DNA from: Collybia mongolica
Taxonomy: Eukaryota > Basidiomycota > Agaricomycetes > Agaricales > Clitocybaceae
Length of the DNA stretch: 64,000 nt
Assembly (NCBI GenBank): GCA_013420905.1
Contig: JAAXNY010000004.1
Coordinates: forward strand, 4,278,001 to 4,342,000
Reading direction: 5' to 3'
Position numbers and translations under genes: made by a program. The notes beneath the pieces were generated by a model, which saw only the letters and a list, made by a program, of their open reading frames with translations, did not search any database and had not been told where the DNA came from. How positions within the stretch are numbered: position 1 is the first letter of the stretch; each line of letters opens with the position of its first letter. Positions 1-9,949 of the stretch are shown here, piece after piece.

Positions 1-1172
1 GATAGCGCGATGAAAAATGGGAATGCCCAAGACTGATGTTTCCTTAGGTGTCCAAAAACATAAATAATGTATAATTCACTAACCAAAGAAACCGTCCAGG
101 TGATCGGGTCCATCGAGTTGGACGTTATGTTGTATGGCGGGTGTAGGCTTGGCGCAACCTTTATGCAATCTTAAGTCCAGGTTAGACCTTCATTCGGGTT
201 TAAGGTGTTACGTACGGTAAGTATGAATGGCGGTTTTCCTGATTTTGGAGTAAGAGTTACATCGGTACACTTGAATACGTTCAGTTATAAATCGCGCTAA
301 CACGCGCCAAGAAACCTACCTGATCAATGAACCCATATTGTGACATCGGTCCACCGGGTACTGTTGCCTGAACATTGAGGGTCGCAGGTGCTGTCACGTT
401 TTGGCAGGTCGGTCGCAGTGTGGTGGAATTCTGAACGACCGTGTACATTGCTTGACACCCACCAGTAAGTCCATTTTTATCAAACTAAGAAATTATTGAA
501 TTAAGCAAGTCAGTGACTGTTCCCACGGGCCACAACCCCTACCATGCATATTTGGTACTATACAAAGCTGTTAGACATTAATGTTATTCACTGCAAGAAT
601 CCTAACCTGAGTTCCTGGTGCAAAAGGGACGTCCCAGTCCTTTTGAAGAGGTAAATATTGAATTGACAAGAACGCTGGGAGTGGCGTACAAATGTGAGCT
701 TGTCTCCGACAGGGATGACGAAGGGTGTGATGAAAGTTCTAATTTGTTTCTCAATTAGAAGTTCCCAGCGGCCTGTACCTGCTACTCACGATGTAAAAAC
801 TTGCATAAAGTAAGGAGCGACAGGATTGGCGCTGATATAATTCATCGTGAGCATGGTTCCACACCATCCATTTCAGTTCATGTACCCTCTCGCAGTGCTC
901 CGGCCCCAGGTGATGTGAATGCTTTCACATTGCTCTAAAATTCTATTTAGTTCCGACAAATTTGAGAGAATCTTGCAAGCCCTACCGGTGATTGGAATGG
1001 GAACAGGTTGACCGGGTTTGTTGAAATCAAAGAAAAAACCCTAGGTAGTTTTGCAAGGAGGAGAAAGTAACGATAACATGGCACTTACTGGTTCCAAGAA
1101 TGGGGTATATTCTGATATTACACTTGGAATATATAACGTCCAGACCAGCAAGACTCTTAGCTTGAAAGACAT
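1..1172 (-). CDS. Single-pass membrane protein, 5' part (runs off left edge)
   Basis: The gene starts at 1172 and continues past base 1. Eleven exons can be placed: 1089-1172, 986-1040, 886-934, 790-831, 690-738, 607-639, 543-557, 320-484, 216-269, 84-158 and 1-32. The first ten have exactly the same lengths as those of the plus-strand gene at 25191, and the proteins align throughout. The product begins with a hydrophobic signal-like stretch (MSFKLRVLLVWTLYIPSV), then an extracellular domain with EQC..HITW, a GGCQAMYTV motif, several N-x-S/T sites and an ITWTVSL strand. The transmembrane segment expected from the paralogue lies outside the window. This fits a family of basidiomycete secreted or single-pass surface proteins of unknown function. 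No frameshift or stop is needed in the modelled exons. Confidence 0.8.
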
Positions 1173-3200
1173 TCAAACGCACAGCGTCGGGGGTAACTGC
1201 CAATGAAAAAGAGGAAGATGAGGGTTGACGTAGATGAGAAACAAAGAGAACCTCCTGTATCTGCATTCGCTATATATGTCACAAGTTTGATGGAGAGTCT
1301 GACATATCGACATGCGATGAGAACAGGAAGTGTCGGCAGCTCCCCCAACTTTCTCCATCACGATTACCGTGGAGTGACATGTCGACATGAAGTGATACGA
1401 TCAACATCGATTCCGAGCTCATGCAAATATACATAGGTAACCATCGTTTAAACGGGATGTCTTTGTTGTTGTGTGGGGAAGCGGTGCATCAGTAAGATGA
1501 CAAATTTCTTGTTCGCTTTTCGGCACTTTCCGGCACTTTTCGGCTTGACAACAAGTCTGCAAGTTTCCTCTGAAAGTTTTTCCTATGTGTGGCATCACAA
1601 TACAGCTCCAATACCCAAAATAGGTTTGTAGTTGGTCTTCAGGAATGTATTGAGTATGAAGTTCACCTGTAAGTTGATCCTACATATCAAAAGTCGGCCC
1701 ATAGTTCTGAATTATGTTGTCACCATCTGTGATGGCAACAGTGATGGTATGTAAACACAGCGCATGTTCTGTGCTTGGAAACATGTAGGTGAAGGCTGTG
1801 GGGATATCCTGAGACCAGTCAATATGTTGTTAAGCACACTACTGGAGAAGCAATAAATTTCAAACAAATTTGCATTGAGAACTTGTTGAAATTCAGACAT
1901 AGCTTTTCAGCTGTTCATTTGCACACTTTTCGGACTTGTACAAGCATGTACAAGCACAAAAAGAAATTTGTATAAATACTGATGTGCCTGGGGCCCAGAA
2001 AGAAATCAGATGACAACGGGAATAACCAATCCAGCAATTCAATTGATAAGCCTTACTTGGAAACATAACCATATTATCATCAGTCCAGTTTTTGAGGGAT
2101 ATCTAGGCCACGCAGTCAGTCGTTTCCAATAAAGTGTTTGATGGTAGTGGGTTGACAGGGCTTGGAAAATTGCCAGACAAATCGAAAGCATGATCAGCCG
2201 ATGTTGTCATATGCATAATCTCTCATTGTTGATACTTCCAGGAATATTAGATGGAATGGTGCGAGAAAAGTATAAGAACTTAATCATTAAACACATATAC
2301 ATTTAAATCTATACCATATATATCTAAGACAAAGCCAAGTGCAGCACAATGTGTATTATCTTCACAAAGCAATTCCTTCCACTGTAGTCAACTCCAGGGA
2401 AAGTGTGATTTAAATGCAAGACCTTTGAGGGTTTTAACACAAAAGATTGCAACAAATGCAAGTCCAGCCTGGAAGTCTGCAGGACTTAGATCAATGGCAA
2501 CTTCTAATAGTGTTAGGCCTTGACTCTTGTGAATAGCAATTGCACAAGCTTGGGTAAGTGAAAGCTGAGCCCTTGGGAGATCTTTCCCAACTTTGTCCTC
2601 CCAGCAAGCTGTGACAGGTATAATTGGGATCCAGGTAGAATCTTATCCTGTCCAGCCTGGAATTTCTGGACATGAATAGGCTAAATAAGGTTTTGTTTCT
2701 GTGACTATGGATGATTACTGACCAGAATACCCATTACAATGGACCAACACAACAGCTGGAAGGTTATGAGTCCTATTTATAGGACAAGTATTTTGTAGGC
2801 TGAAAACCAAGTAAACAAATAGACAGTTAATCAAGGCTGCATCTTGGCATCTCAATTGTTTGGCATTTTTTGTACTTATTTGTCCCTCAGCCATATTATT
2901 ATTAAAAATGTCCTCTTCAAGAATCAATCCATTGCACTACAGTTATTTAGTCAAATGCAAGACATGCTCAACTGTTTTGTTATAGAGGCATTTGAAATTG
3001 GCACTTATTGTAAGGGGAGCCCCTACTTTTTCTTTAGCATGAGCAACTTTACATAAGATAGTGGGTTTGGCTGGTCAGATTAGCATGATAAAGATAAAAA
3101 AAAATTGAGTAATGGGTGTAAGTTGTTGGCCTTCTGCCCATTGTCCTTGTTGACCTCATTGTAATGAAGCCATCTGTAAAATGGGTCAATGTTAATATGC
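1173..3200. other. AT-rich region without a supported gene
   Basis: Only short, low-quality open frames occur here and I could not support any of them. From 2281 to about 3303 I find no CG dinucleotide, while TG and CA are common. That is the signature of old, methylated and deaminated transposon sequence. The left few hundred bases are the upstream region of the membrane-protein gene that starts at 1172. Confidence 0.5.
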
Positions 3201-3219
3201 TTTGGATTAGATTGGATAG

Positions 3220-3600
3220 ACAGATATACTGAGACCCCCTCATTGTCCACCTGCACTTTGAGGTCAACAAAGTGGTGTACCATGTTGAGGACATTGTCAG
3301 GCACGGTCTTGTCCTGCATACCAATAATGTCCTTAGGTTTCCTGTAGAATCATTATTAGCATTTATTAATATTCTTTATGAAGCCTTATAGTTTGTATTG
3401 GAATTCAAATGACTACTACAAGTATTACTATAGTAATTGTAATCTATCAATGAAGAGTGCTTACTATGAGGGGGAGGATGGGAGGCGGCCAACAGGCAAT
3501 GGTGGTGGTATGAGAGCAAGAGGGAAAGCATGTGAAAGTGGCTGCCAACACATGATATAGCTTGGAATGTTCAGCCATTGGGCATCTCAGTCAACAAAGC
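3220..3600. repeat. Dispersed repeat, copy A
   Basis: This stretch resembles 5320-5710 in the same orientation. Both contain a minus-strand frame with DNVLNMV/GDVLNMV followed by hydrophobic and charged residues, then a GT-rich stretch (ggcaatggtggtggta), a segment ending in acatgata.agcttgga, and the motif agccattgggcatctc. The unit is therefore duplicated about 2.1 kb apart. A third, inverted copy of its 3' part lies at 5765-5915. It is probably part of a transposon; no transposase motif is visible in it. Confidence 0.6.
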
Positions 3601-4270
3601 CCTGTGATCAAATCTGGGAATGCTGACAAATATTATTTTTTATTCAGCCATTGCCAGTAATGGCCAAGAGTAGGCAGCAGGGGTCATTATAAAAACAAGC
3701 ACCTTGGACTTACCAAATGGTTAATCTGCATGCTTTATGCACATGACATGTAACCTTGAGGCCTTGTATTTGACTCTCCAAAATATTGCATTTTTGTGCA
3801 TCAAATAAGCAATGGTAACTATGATTAAGTAAGCAATCTGGGCAGTCTGCATGGACTTCATGAGGAGTTGTTCCAAACTGGGTCTGAGCATCCAAGTAAC
3901 AGCGTGGATTTATGGACTTAGCTTTGACTTGGCTCAGATGCAGACTGCCAATTAAGCAGGGCTCCCTGCCAAACAGGGTCTGAGCTCAGACTGTAGACAC
4001 CTGCATTTGTCTGTGTGGTCTGTGTGGCCCATATAGCTCAGCATAAAGTCCCTAGAGAAGCTACTGAGTTGGTTGTATATTTGGAATATACAAATATGGA
4101 TCTACATTTCCAAGTTTGTTAATTTTTTCACATAGTCCATCTCTGAGAGTCTGAGTCCCCACTTTACCAGCTGACTTGTTTTTAAGGAAAATGCCTAGAT
4201 ATATATTGTTACCTTTTATTGGTGGATATTTGTATAGGATCTATAAACACCAACTTCTATTGGCATAACC
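3601..4270. other. No gene seen
   Basis: CpG-poor sequence without a convincing open frame, lying between two repeat-bearing segments. A short direct repeat (gtctgtgtggtctgtgtggccc) occurs near 4009. I see no structure that identifies it further. Confidence 0.4.
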
Positions 4271-4279
4271 ATGGATATG

Positions 4280-4490
4280 GGTGAAGTTGTAAGGGGATCA
4301 CTTGTTTGTCCACATCTAGCCATCAGAATCACTATTGCACAGCTTGCACAGCCTCACTGTTATATCTATTATTCTGACACACACTGCTTTAACCCCTTGA
4401 CAGATAGTAGTTTACTCTGGACTAACATATCACAGATGTATTGTTACATCAGTAGAGTTACTGATATCAGATTCTGTTGTTATTTGAGAC
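4280..4490 (+). repeat. Transposon-like repeat shared with 44160-44370
   Basis: About 210 bases match 44160-44370 in the same orientation: ggggatcactt, gtccacatctagc, tctggact.acatatca and gatattagattctgttgttattt-like stretches occur in the same order. The copies differ mainly by substitutions and small gaps. The second copy follows a frame with paired cysteines (ICADC...VCDEPGCDQH), so the unit may be the end of a transposon-encoded cysteine-rich protein. The family was not identified. Confidence 0.6.
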
Positions 4491-4921
4491 ATAGGTACAA
4501 TGTACTGTATATAAGGTGCCCCTTCCTCTTCATGGAAGGGCACCTTTGCAATAGACTTGGGCTGCATTCTCTACTCATAGTCAAGCCTCTAGTGCTCTAT
4601 GCTCATCTCTTCCCTGCATGGTTATTCATACTGTGTATACTGCTCCCTGTCTGAGCCTCTTGGCAACATGACCCCTTACAGAAGTGCAACAAGTATTTGG
4701 CAAGCTCAAATGTGTGGTCATATTACATCTTCATGTTGTGTATCCATCAGGCCTTCCATGATATCAAGCTACTCCCTGTACCCCACAATCTAATTCTAGG
4801 ATAATGCCTGACAAGTGTTCCAGAACCAAACTTATCAACAAAAAAAAGTAATATAAAGTTGAAGAGATTCTGGATAGCTAGTTCTATTGCAACAACCTGG
4901 TTCTAGAAATATAAAGAAAAG

Positions 4922-5434
4922 TTAATCAAAAAAAACCATAAGGACTCGTATCTGCCAGTAATGGCCCTCTACCTCAAGTTCTAGATCTACAATGGAAAAC
5001 CTTAGCTCATTATCTTCAAGAGTGGGGATTTGTGAAAAAAAGCCACCTGCAAGGTGGCTGTAATAAGCGTCATTGTCATTGTTATTGTTGTTGTTGTCCC
5101 CCTTATCCTCATCATCATCCTTCTCCTCACACATTGCCCATGATTGTCGCATAATTCCATAGATGAAGTCATCGAATTCTTCATTGTGGTCATGAACATT
5201 GGTGAGGGATGCTGATGACCATCTGTTATTGTTGTTGTCTTCATCATCAATGAAGTTGTCTAGGACATTAGACAACATTAAAGACATTGACAACATTTCT
5301 AATGTGCATAAGTACTCACCAAGGCCCTGCTCCTCATTGCTTAGCTCCCCCTCCTCGTTGTTGACTTGGGCTTTGAGATTGATGAAGCTGCGCACCATGT
5401 TCAGAACATCACCAGGCATGGTCTTGTCCTTCAT
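4922..5434 (-). CDS. Acidic Asn/Asp-rich open frame, probably transposon-derived
   Basis: This frame of 170 residues is very acidic, with DDDED and a run of Asn (GDNNNNNNDNDAYY) and no recognisable domain. Its first 30 residues (MKDKTMPGDVLNMV...) are repeated in the degenerate frame at 3080-3319. It lies just upstream of the broken Tnp2 transposase and inside CpG-poor repeat sequence, so it is more likely a piece of a mobile element than a host gene. It may also be only an open stretch of low-complexity DNA. Confidence 0.3.
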   Translation of the reverse strand: MKDKTMPGDVLNMVRSFINLKAQVNNEEGELSNEEQGLGEYLCTLEMLSMSLMLSNVLDNFIDDEDNNNNRWSSASLTNVHDHNEEFDDFIYGIMRQSWAMCEEKDDDEDKGDNNNNNNDNDAYYSHLAGGFFSQIPTLEDNELRFSIVDLELEVEGHYWQIRVLMVFFD

Positions 5435-5589
5435 ACTAGTAACATCTGTAGGTTTCCTATAAGATTTTATTATTAGCTTTGTTAACTTAAAATGATTCCT
5501 TATTACAATTCTATTGGGCTTGTAAAGTACTAATACAAAGTCTATATACTACCTGATAGTCTAGTAATATCATATACTTATGATGAGGA

Positions 5590-5915
5590 GGGAGGGCAGG
5601 GGCCAATGGGCAATGGTGGTGGTAATGAGACAAGAGAGAAAGCGTGCGAAAGCAGGTGGCCAGCACATGATACAGCTTGGAAAGTTCAGCCATTGGGCAT
5701 CTCGGTCATGTGCTGCTTCACGTGTAGCCTTCACGTGCAGAAGTCTGGGCCCTTCGGCATCTCAGCCATGGTTGATGACCAAGATGCCCGACAGCTGAAC
5801 TTTCCAAGCCGTATCATGTGCTGGCCACCCACTTTTGCACACTTTCTCTCTTGTTCCATTACCACCACCATCGTTTCCTCCCGCCCTCCCACCCTTCCTC
5901 CCGCCATCCCCATCT
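5590..5915. repeat. Fold-back inverted repeat (arms about 120-130 bp)
   Basis: The left arm (about 5590-5708) and right arm (about 5774-5900) are imperfect reverse complements, for example acatgatacagcttggaaag against ctttccaagccgtatcatgt. The spacer is about 65 bases. A third, direct copy of the left arm is at 3470-3600. The structure would fold into a long hairpin and resembles a fold-back or MITE remnant. No target-site duplication was evident. Confidence 0.6.
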
Positions 5916-6273
5916 AAAACCTCCAGTAAGTAAATATCATTATAGTATAATAGTATAGTTATATAAAAATGTAACACTACATACAAACCATGGAGAATAT
6001 AATGCATGATAATATATTTTGAGTCAAGATCAAGCTAATATATCAAAAATATAGGAAACATAGGATTGTTGCTGCAGGCCCATCATATGACACTCCACAT
6101 TTTTTGAGGTTTGGGGACTGTGTGGGGGGATATTCTACCAACACAGCATGCACGTAGGCTCCACAGTAGTGTCAGGATTGGGGTACACATGGGGGACATA
6201 TGTTTTTGTGCTGTCAAGTGTGTACATGGTTATTTTTATCAGTCTTAATTTATATCTATGAACTCTTAGGGAA

Positions 6274-9195
6274 ATGTACAATATGAGTAATAAAACGACA
6301 CTCTGTGCATGTGGCTGCCACAAAATGGTCACCAGTAGGACCAAGAATTGCCACTTGAAAGGGAAAGGGAAATTGTTACTTATGTCAACAATTGCAGCAC
6401 AAAATCAATCCCTCATCCAGAGCTTCAATAATGAATTATTTCAGCCTAAGCCAAAGATTCCGTCTCTTGTCCCCCCCAAGAAAGGGGCTACCCAATACCC
6501 TGCACCCCCCTGATGGGCACAGAAAAAGAAAGCACCTAGTTCAATGGCAGGCAAATATCCTCAAAACAACCTCATAGATCATCAAACAAGTGGGGCAGGA
6601 CCTTCAGGTATTCATGATCATTCCCCTGAACCACCCATATTACTTCCTTTGCCACCACTTGAGGACCAGGGGGATGAATACAGCTTGTCCAACCCATGCC
6701 ATTTCCACCACATTGCAGAACACATCAACCAGTTCAGTCAGCAATGGTGGGGGGGTGATGTAAACCACCACTTTACTGCCAATGAGGACAATGAGGACAG
6801 GGATGATGAAGATTCGGAGGATGGGGGTTATGATAGCCTCGACAAAGCTTCTGAGGAAGACAGTGATGGCTTGGAAATGCCAATTACAGAGGCTGGCCAG
6901 GAAGGGGGTCTCAGTATGGGATATTCTTGGAAAGGGATTTCTAAAGGAATCATCACAAATAGGCATGTTATCACTCAACGCTTTGATATATACCCTTTTT
7001 ATTCTTTGTATCATAGACCAGATGTTGGGAGAGAGTGATATGGAGCTCATCTGCTTTTTTGCCTTGAAAATTGATGAAGGTCTAACAGATAGGGCCTTTC
7101 AAAAAATATGTTACATAACCTCCATGGAATCGATGAAAACAATACAGAAACATATCCAGTTTCTCTCTGGTTTTCAGCCTGTGTACTATGACTGCTGTTG
7201 TTCCTCCTGCATTTGTTACACTGGTCCCTACAAAACTCTCACCCAATGTCCAAAATGCTCTTCTGACTGCTATAAGGCTGATGGGAAAACACCCCACTCA
7301 TATCTAGAGTATCTGCCTATTATTCCCTGCCTCTGTGCCATGGCTGCCAATAATCCTTATGCTCAAAAAATGCAATATTGTTCAAAACAGACACGACCCA
7401 AGGAAGATAATGGATATCTTTGATGGCACACACTACCTATCACTTCAGGAGACTTACATCAAAATTAGTGATGAAGAGCTGCCAGAGTGGTTTTTCTCTG
7501 ATCCTCATGATATTGCACTTGGATTATCTACTGATGGCTTCAGTCCATTTAAGCACCACACAAAGACAGCATGGCCAATAGTCATGTTTAATTATAACCT
7601 CCCTCCTGAGGAACATTTTCTCAAGGACAACATAATTCATCTAGGGACTATTCCAGGGCCCAAAAAGCCTGATAATGCAGATTCATTTTTTTGGCCTGTA
7701 ATTCAGGAGCTTCTGCAGCTCAAGATTGGGGTTTCAGCCTTCAATGGAATCAGCAAAGAAACCTTCCTTCATGCTCACCTTATTGTCATTTTTGGTGACA
7801 TACCTGCAATTTCGATCTCATGCACATGAAAGGTCATAATGCAATTTGCCCATGTCGGATGTGTACAATCAAAGGAATTTGTGTTCCTTTTTCACAAATT
7901 ACAACACATTATGTTCCATTGCAATGCACTGGCTTTCCAGGACATCAGGAACAATACAATGCATCTGAACTTCCACTACAAAATCATGTGACATTCATGC
8001 AACAAGCCAAGGAAATTCAATATGCCCCAAGCAATGCAGAATCTGACCATCTTGCTACCAAATATGGTATCAAAGGTGTTCCATTATTCAGTGCTTTAAG
8101 CTCCTTATCTTTCCCAATCTCATTTCCTTATGACTTCATGCACCTTATCTGGTCCAATCTCATCCCAAATTTGGTTCATCTGTGGACTGGAAAATTCAAG
8201 GACCTTTGCCATGATAATACAGGCTATGTGTTGGCACCAACAGTATGGGAAGCTATTGGTAAGGCCACAGAAAATGCTGGAGATACAATTCCTGCAGCAT
8301 TTGGGTCAAGAGTTCCAAATATTGCATCTGAAAAGGCACAGATGATAGCTGAAACATATTCAATTTGGACTTTATATATTGCACCAACTCTTCTCAAAGG
8401 CTGATTTACAAATCCACAATACTATAAACACTTCATTAAATTGGTTAGGCTATTGAACCTTTGTCTTCAATTTGAAATCACTCAAGATCAAGTTGATGAA
8501 CTTGAAATGGGTTTCAACAGCTGGGTTGAGAAGTATGAAGAGTAAGTATTTGTAATAGTCAAAGTATTGAACACTATCTAATAATTTTACAGATTATACT
8601 ATAACCATGATCCAGTTCATGTGTCTACATGCCTCCTGACTATCCATGCTCTTCTACACATTGCACCAACTATCAGGGTAATTGGACCAGTCTGGGCATA
8701 TTGGGCATTCCCAATGGAACATTATTGTGGTGACCTTCTCTGCCATATTAAAAGTCGAAGATTCCCTTATCCCAATATCAACAAATATGTCACCTCCTGT
8801 GCACACTTAACACAAATCACACTCCTTTATAACTTACATGGAAAGTTGGACCTTTTACCTCCTAGGCCCAATGAAAATAAAGACAGCTTTCCCCTATGTA
8901 TGTTTCTTCATTACAAGCCACAGGTTATATTACTTATTATATTATTTTAGACCCATTACATGTTTTTACTCCACCCAAAGGATCTATAACTCTCCCTATT
9001 TCCCTTTGGAAAGTACTCACAGCAACACTAGCCACTCATTTTAGTAAGCCTGCATCACTCATCTGGAAGCTCATACCTCAGAGACACTGAGTTCACCCAA
9101 TATGGGCAGATGTGTCACCTTGAGGGAGGTGATACAATACAAGCATGTAAAATTGTGTCACTCAAATCTGACAGCCATGATATGTCATATGTGCA
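6274..9195 (+). pseudogene. Tnp2-type (CACTA/EnSpm) transposase, broken
   Basis: The pieces follow the order of basidiomycete Tnp2 transposases. An N-terminal cysteine-rich motif (CACGCHKMVTSRTK) is followed by an acidic linker. Next come a zinc-ribbon region (CCCSSCICYTG...CPKCSSDCY), IMDIFDGTHY, a MKGHN....CRMC motif, DFMHLIW...NLVHLWTGKF, the THALLH-like IHALLHIA, GPVWAYWAFPMEHYCG and finally a LEGGDT motif near 9130-9195. It cannot be translated as one protein. The frame shifts near 7380 and near 7815-7825, and there is a TGA at 8402-8404 where the family has Arg, consistent with CGA to TGA. A likely intron is at about 8543-8592. The element is inactive. Its termini were not found. Confidence 0.85.
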
Positions 9196-9740
9196 GGTAG
9201 GTTTTTAATATAAATTTTCATGCACATTGTTCATATATCTGAGCTTTTAGTACCAACTTGAAGTTGATAAATTTGCTCATCAAAGGCATTGAACCCCAGT
9301 GTTTGAGCTTCAAGACTTCTTTGGACAAGTTCTCTGCTTCCTTGTTGTCCAGGTTCCTGCATAATGTAGATTGATATATATATAAGTATTTATCCCATAC
9401 ACTACATATTATACATTCCTTCATCTACAAACATCTTTTCTACCCTAAATAATCATTGTTTCCTTTTTTAATGTTGAAGTTGAGGCACCTGAAATATATT
9501 TATATAGGATGGATATGTTTGTGTTAACTCATTACTATGGTTTACTTGGTTTCTTCTATAGACAATGTTTAAGCCAATTTTTTCAGGTTGATTGCTGCAT
9601 AGCTCTCAAGGCAAGGTAGTGCCTATGCAGGACAGCTCTATTGATACACAAAGCATAATGATTTTTGGAGTAACATAATGGAGCTGCTCTAAACTTTGTG
9701 AAATGACCTACAAAGGCCTCCTTTCCCCCCCACCCCCAGA
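9196..9740. other. 3' part of the transposon block, no gene seen
   Basis: AT-rich sequence after the end of the Tnp2 similarity. Only short frames without recognisable motifs occur. Confidence 0.4.
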
Positions 9741-9744
9741 ACTC

Positions 9745-9945
9745 ACCCTTGTATGGGATGAAATTCACCCCTTTTATTAGATGAAAATCATGCCATATAT
9801 ATCCCCTTGTATGGAATGAAATTCACCCCTTTTATTAGATGAAAATCATCCCATATATCCCCTTGTATGGAATGAAATTCACCCCTTTTATTAGATGAAA
9901 ATTATCCCATATAATTCACCCCTTATGGGATGAAATTCATTCTAT
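9745..9945. repeat. Tandem repeat, unit about 55-58 bp
   Basis: Three nearly identical units and a partial fourth carry ttgtatggaatgaaattcac, then cccttttattagatgaaaat and catcccatata. Degenerate versions continue to about 10070 (gatgaaattcattctatta, ggatgaaatttcatcc). The local array expanded within CpG-poor transposon sequence. Confidence 0.75.
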
Positions 9946-9949
9946 TAAT

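Noticed and set aside
1027..1266. 79-codon minus-strand frame at the start of the left-edge gene, which seemed to show a frameshift in a T-run
   Set aside because: It reads through exon 1 in the wrong frame. With the 48-base intron 1041-1088 and the ATG at 1172 the gene matches its paralogue with no frameshift.
6782..7038. N-terminal part of the 213-codon frame at 6782 as a start of the transposase
   Set aside because: It overlaps the acidic linker in another frame. Only the part from MELICFF onward belongs to the transposase.
9745..9945. Tandem 55-58-base repeats considered as a CRISPR array
   Set aside because: There are no unique spacers between conserved repeats, and the genome is eukaryotic. 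It is a simple tandem array.
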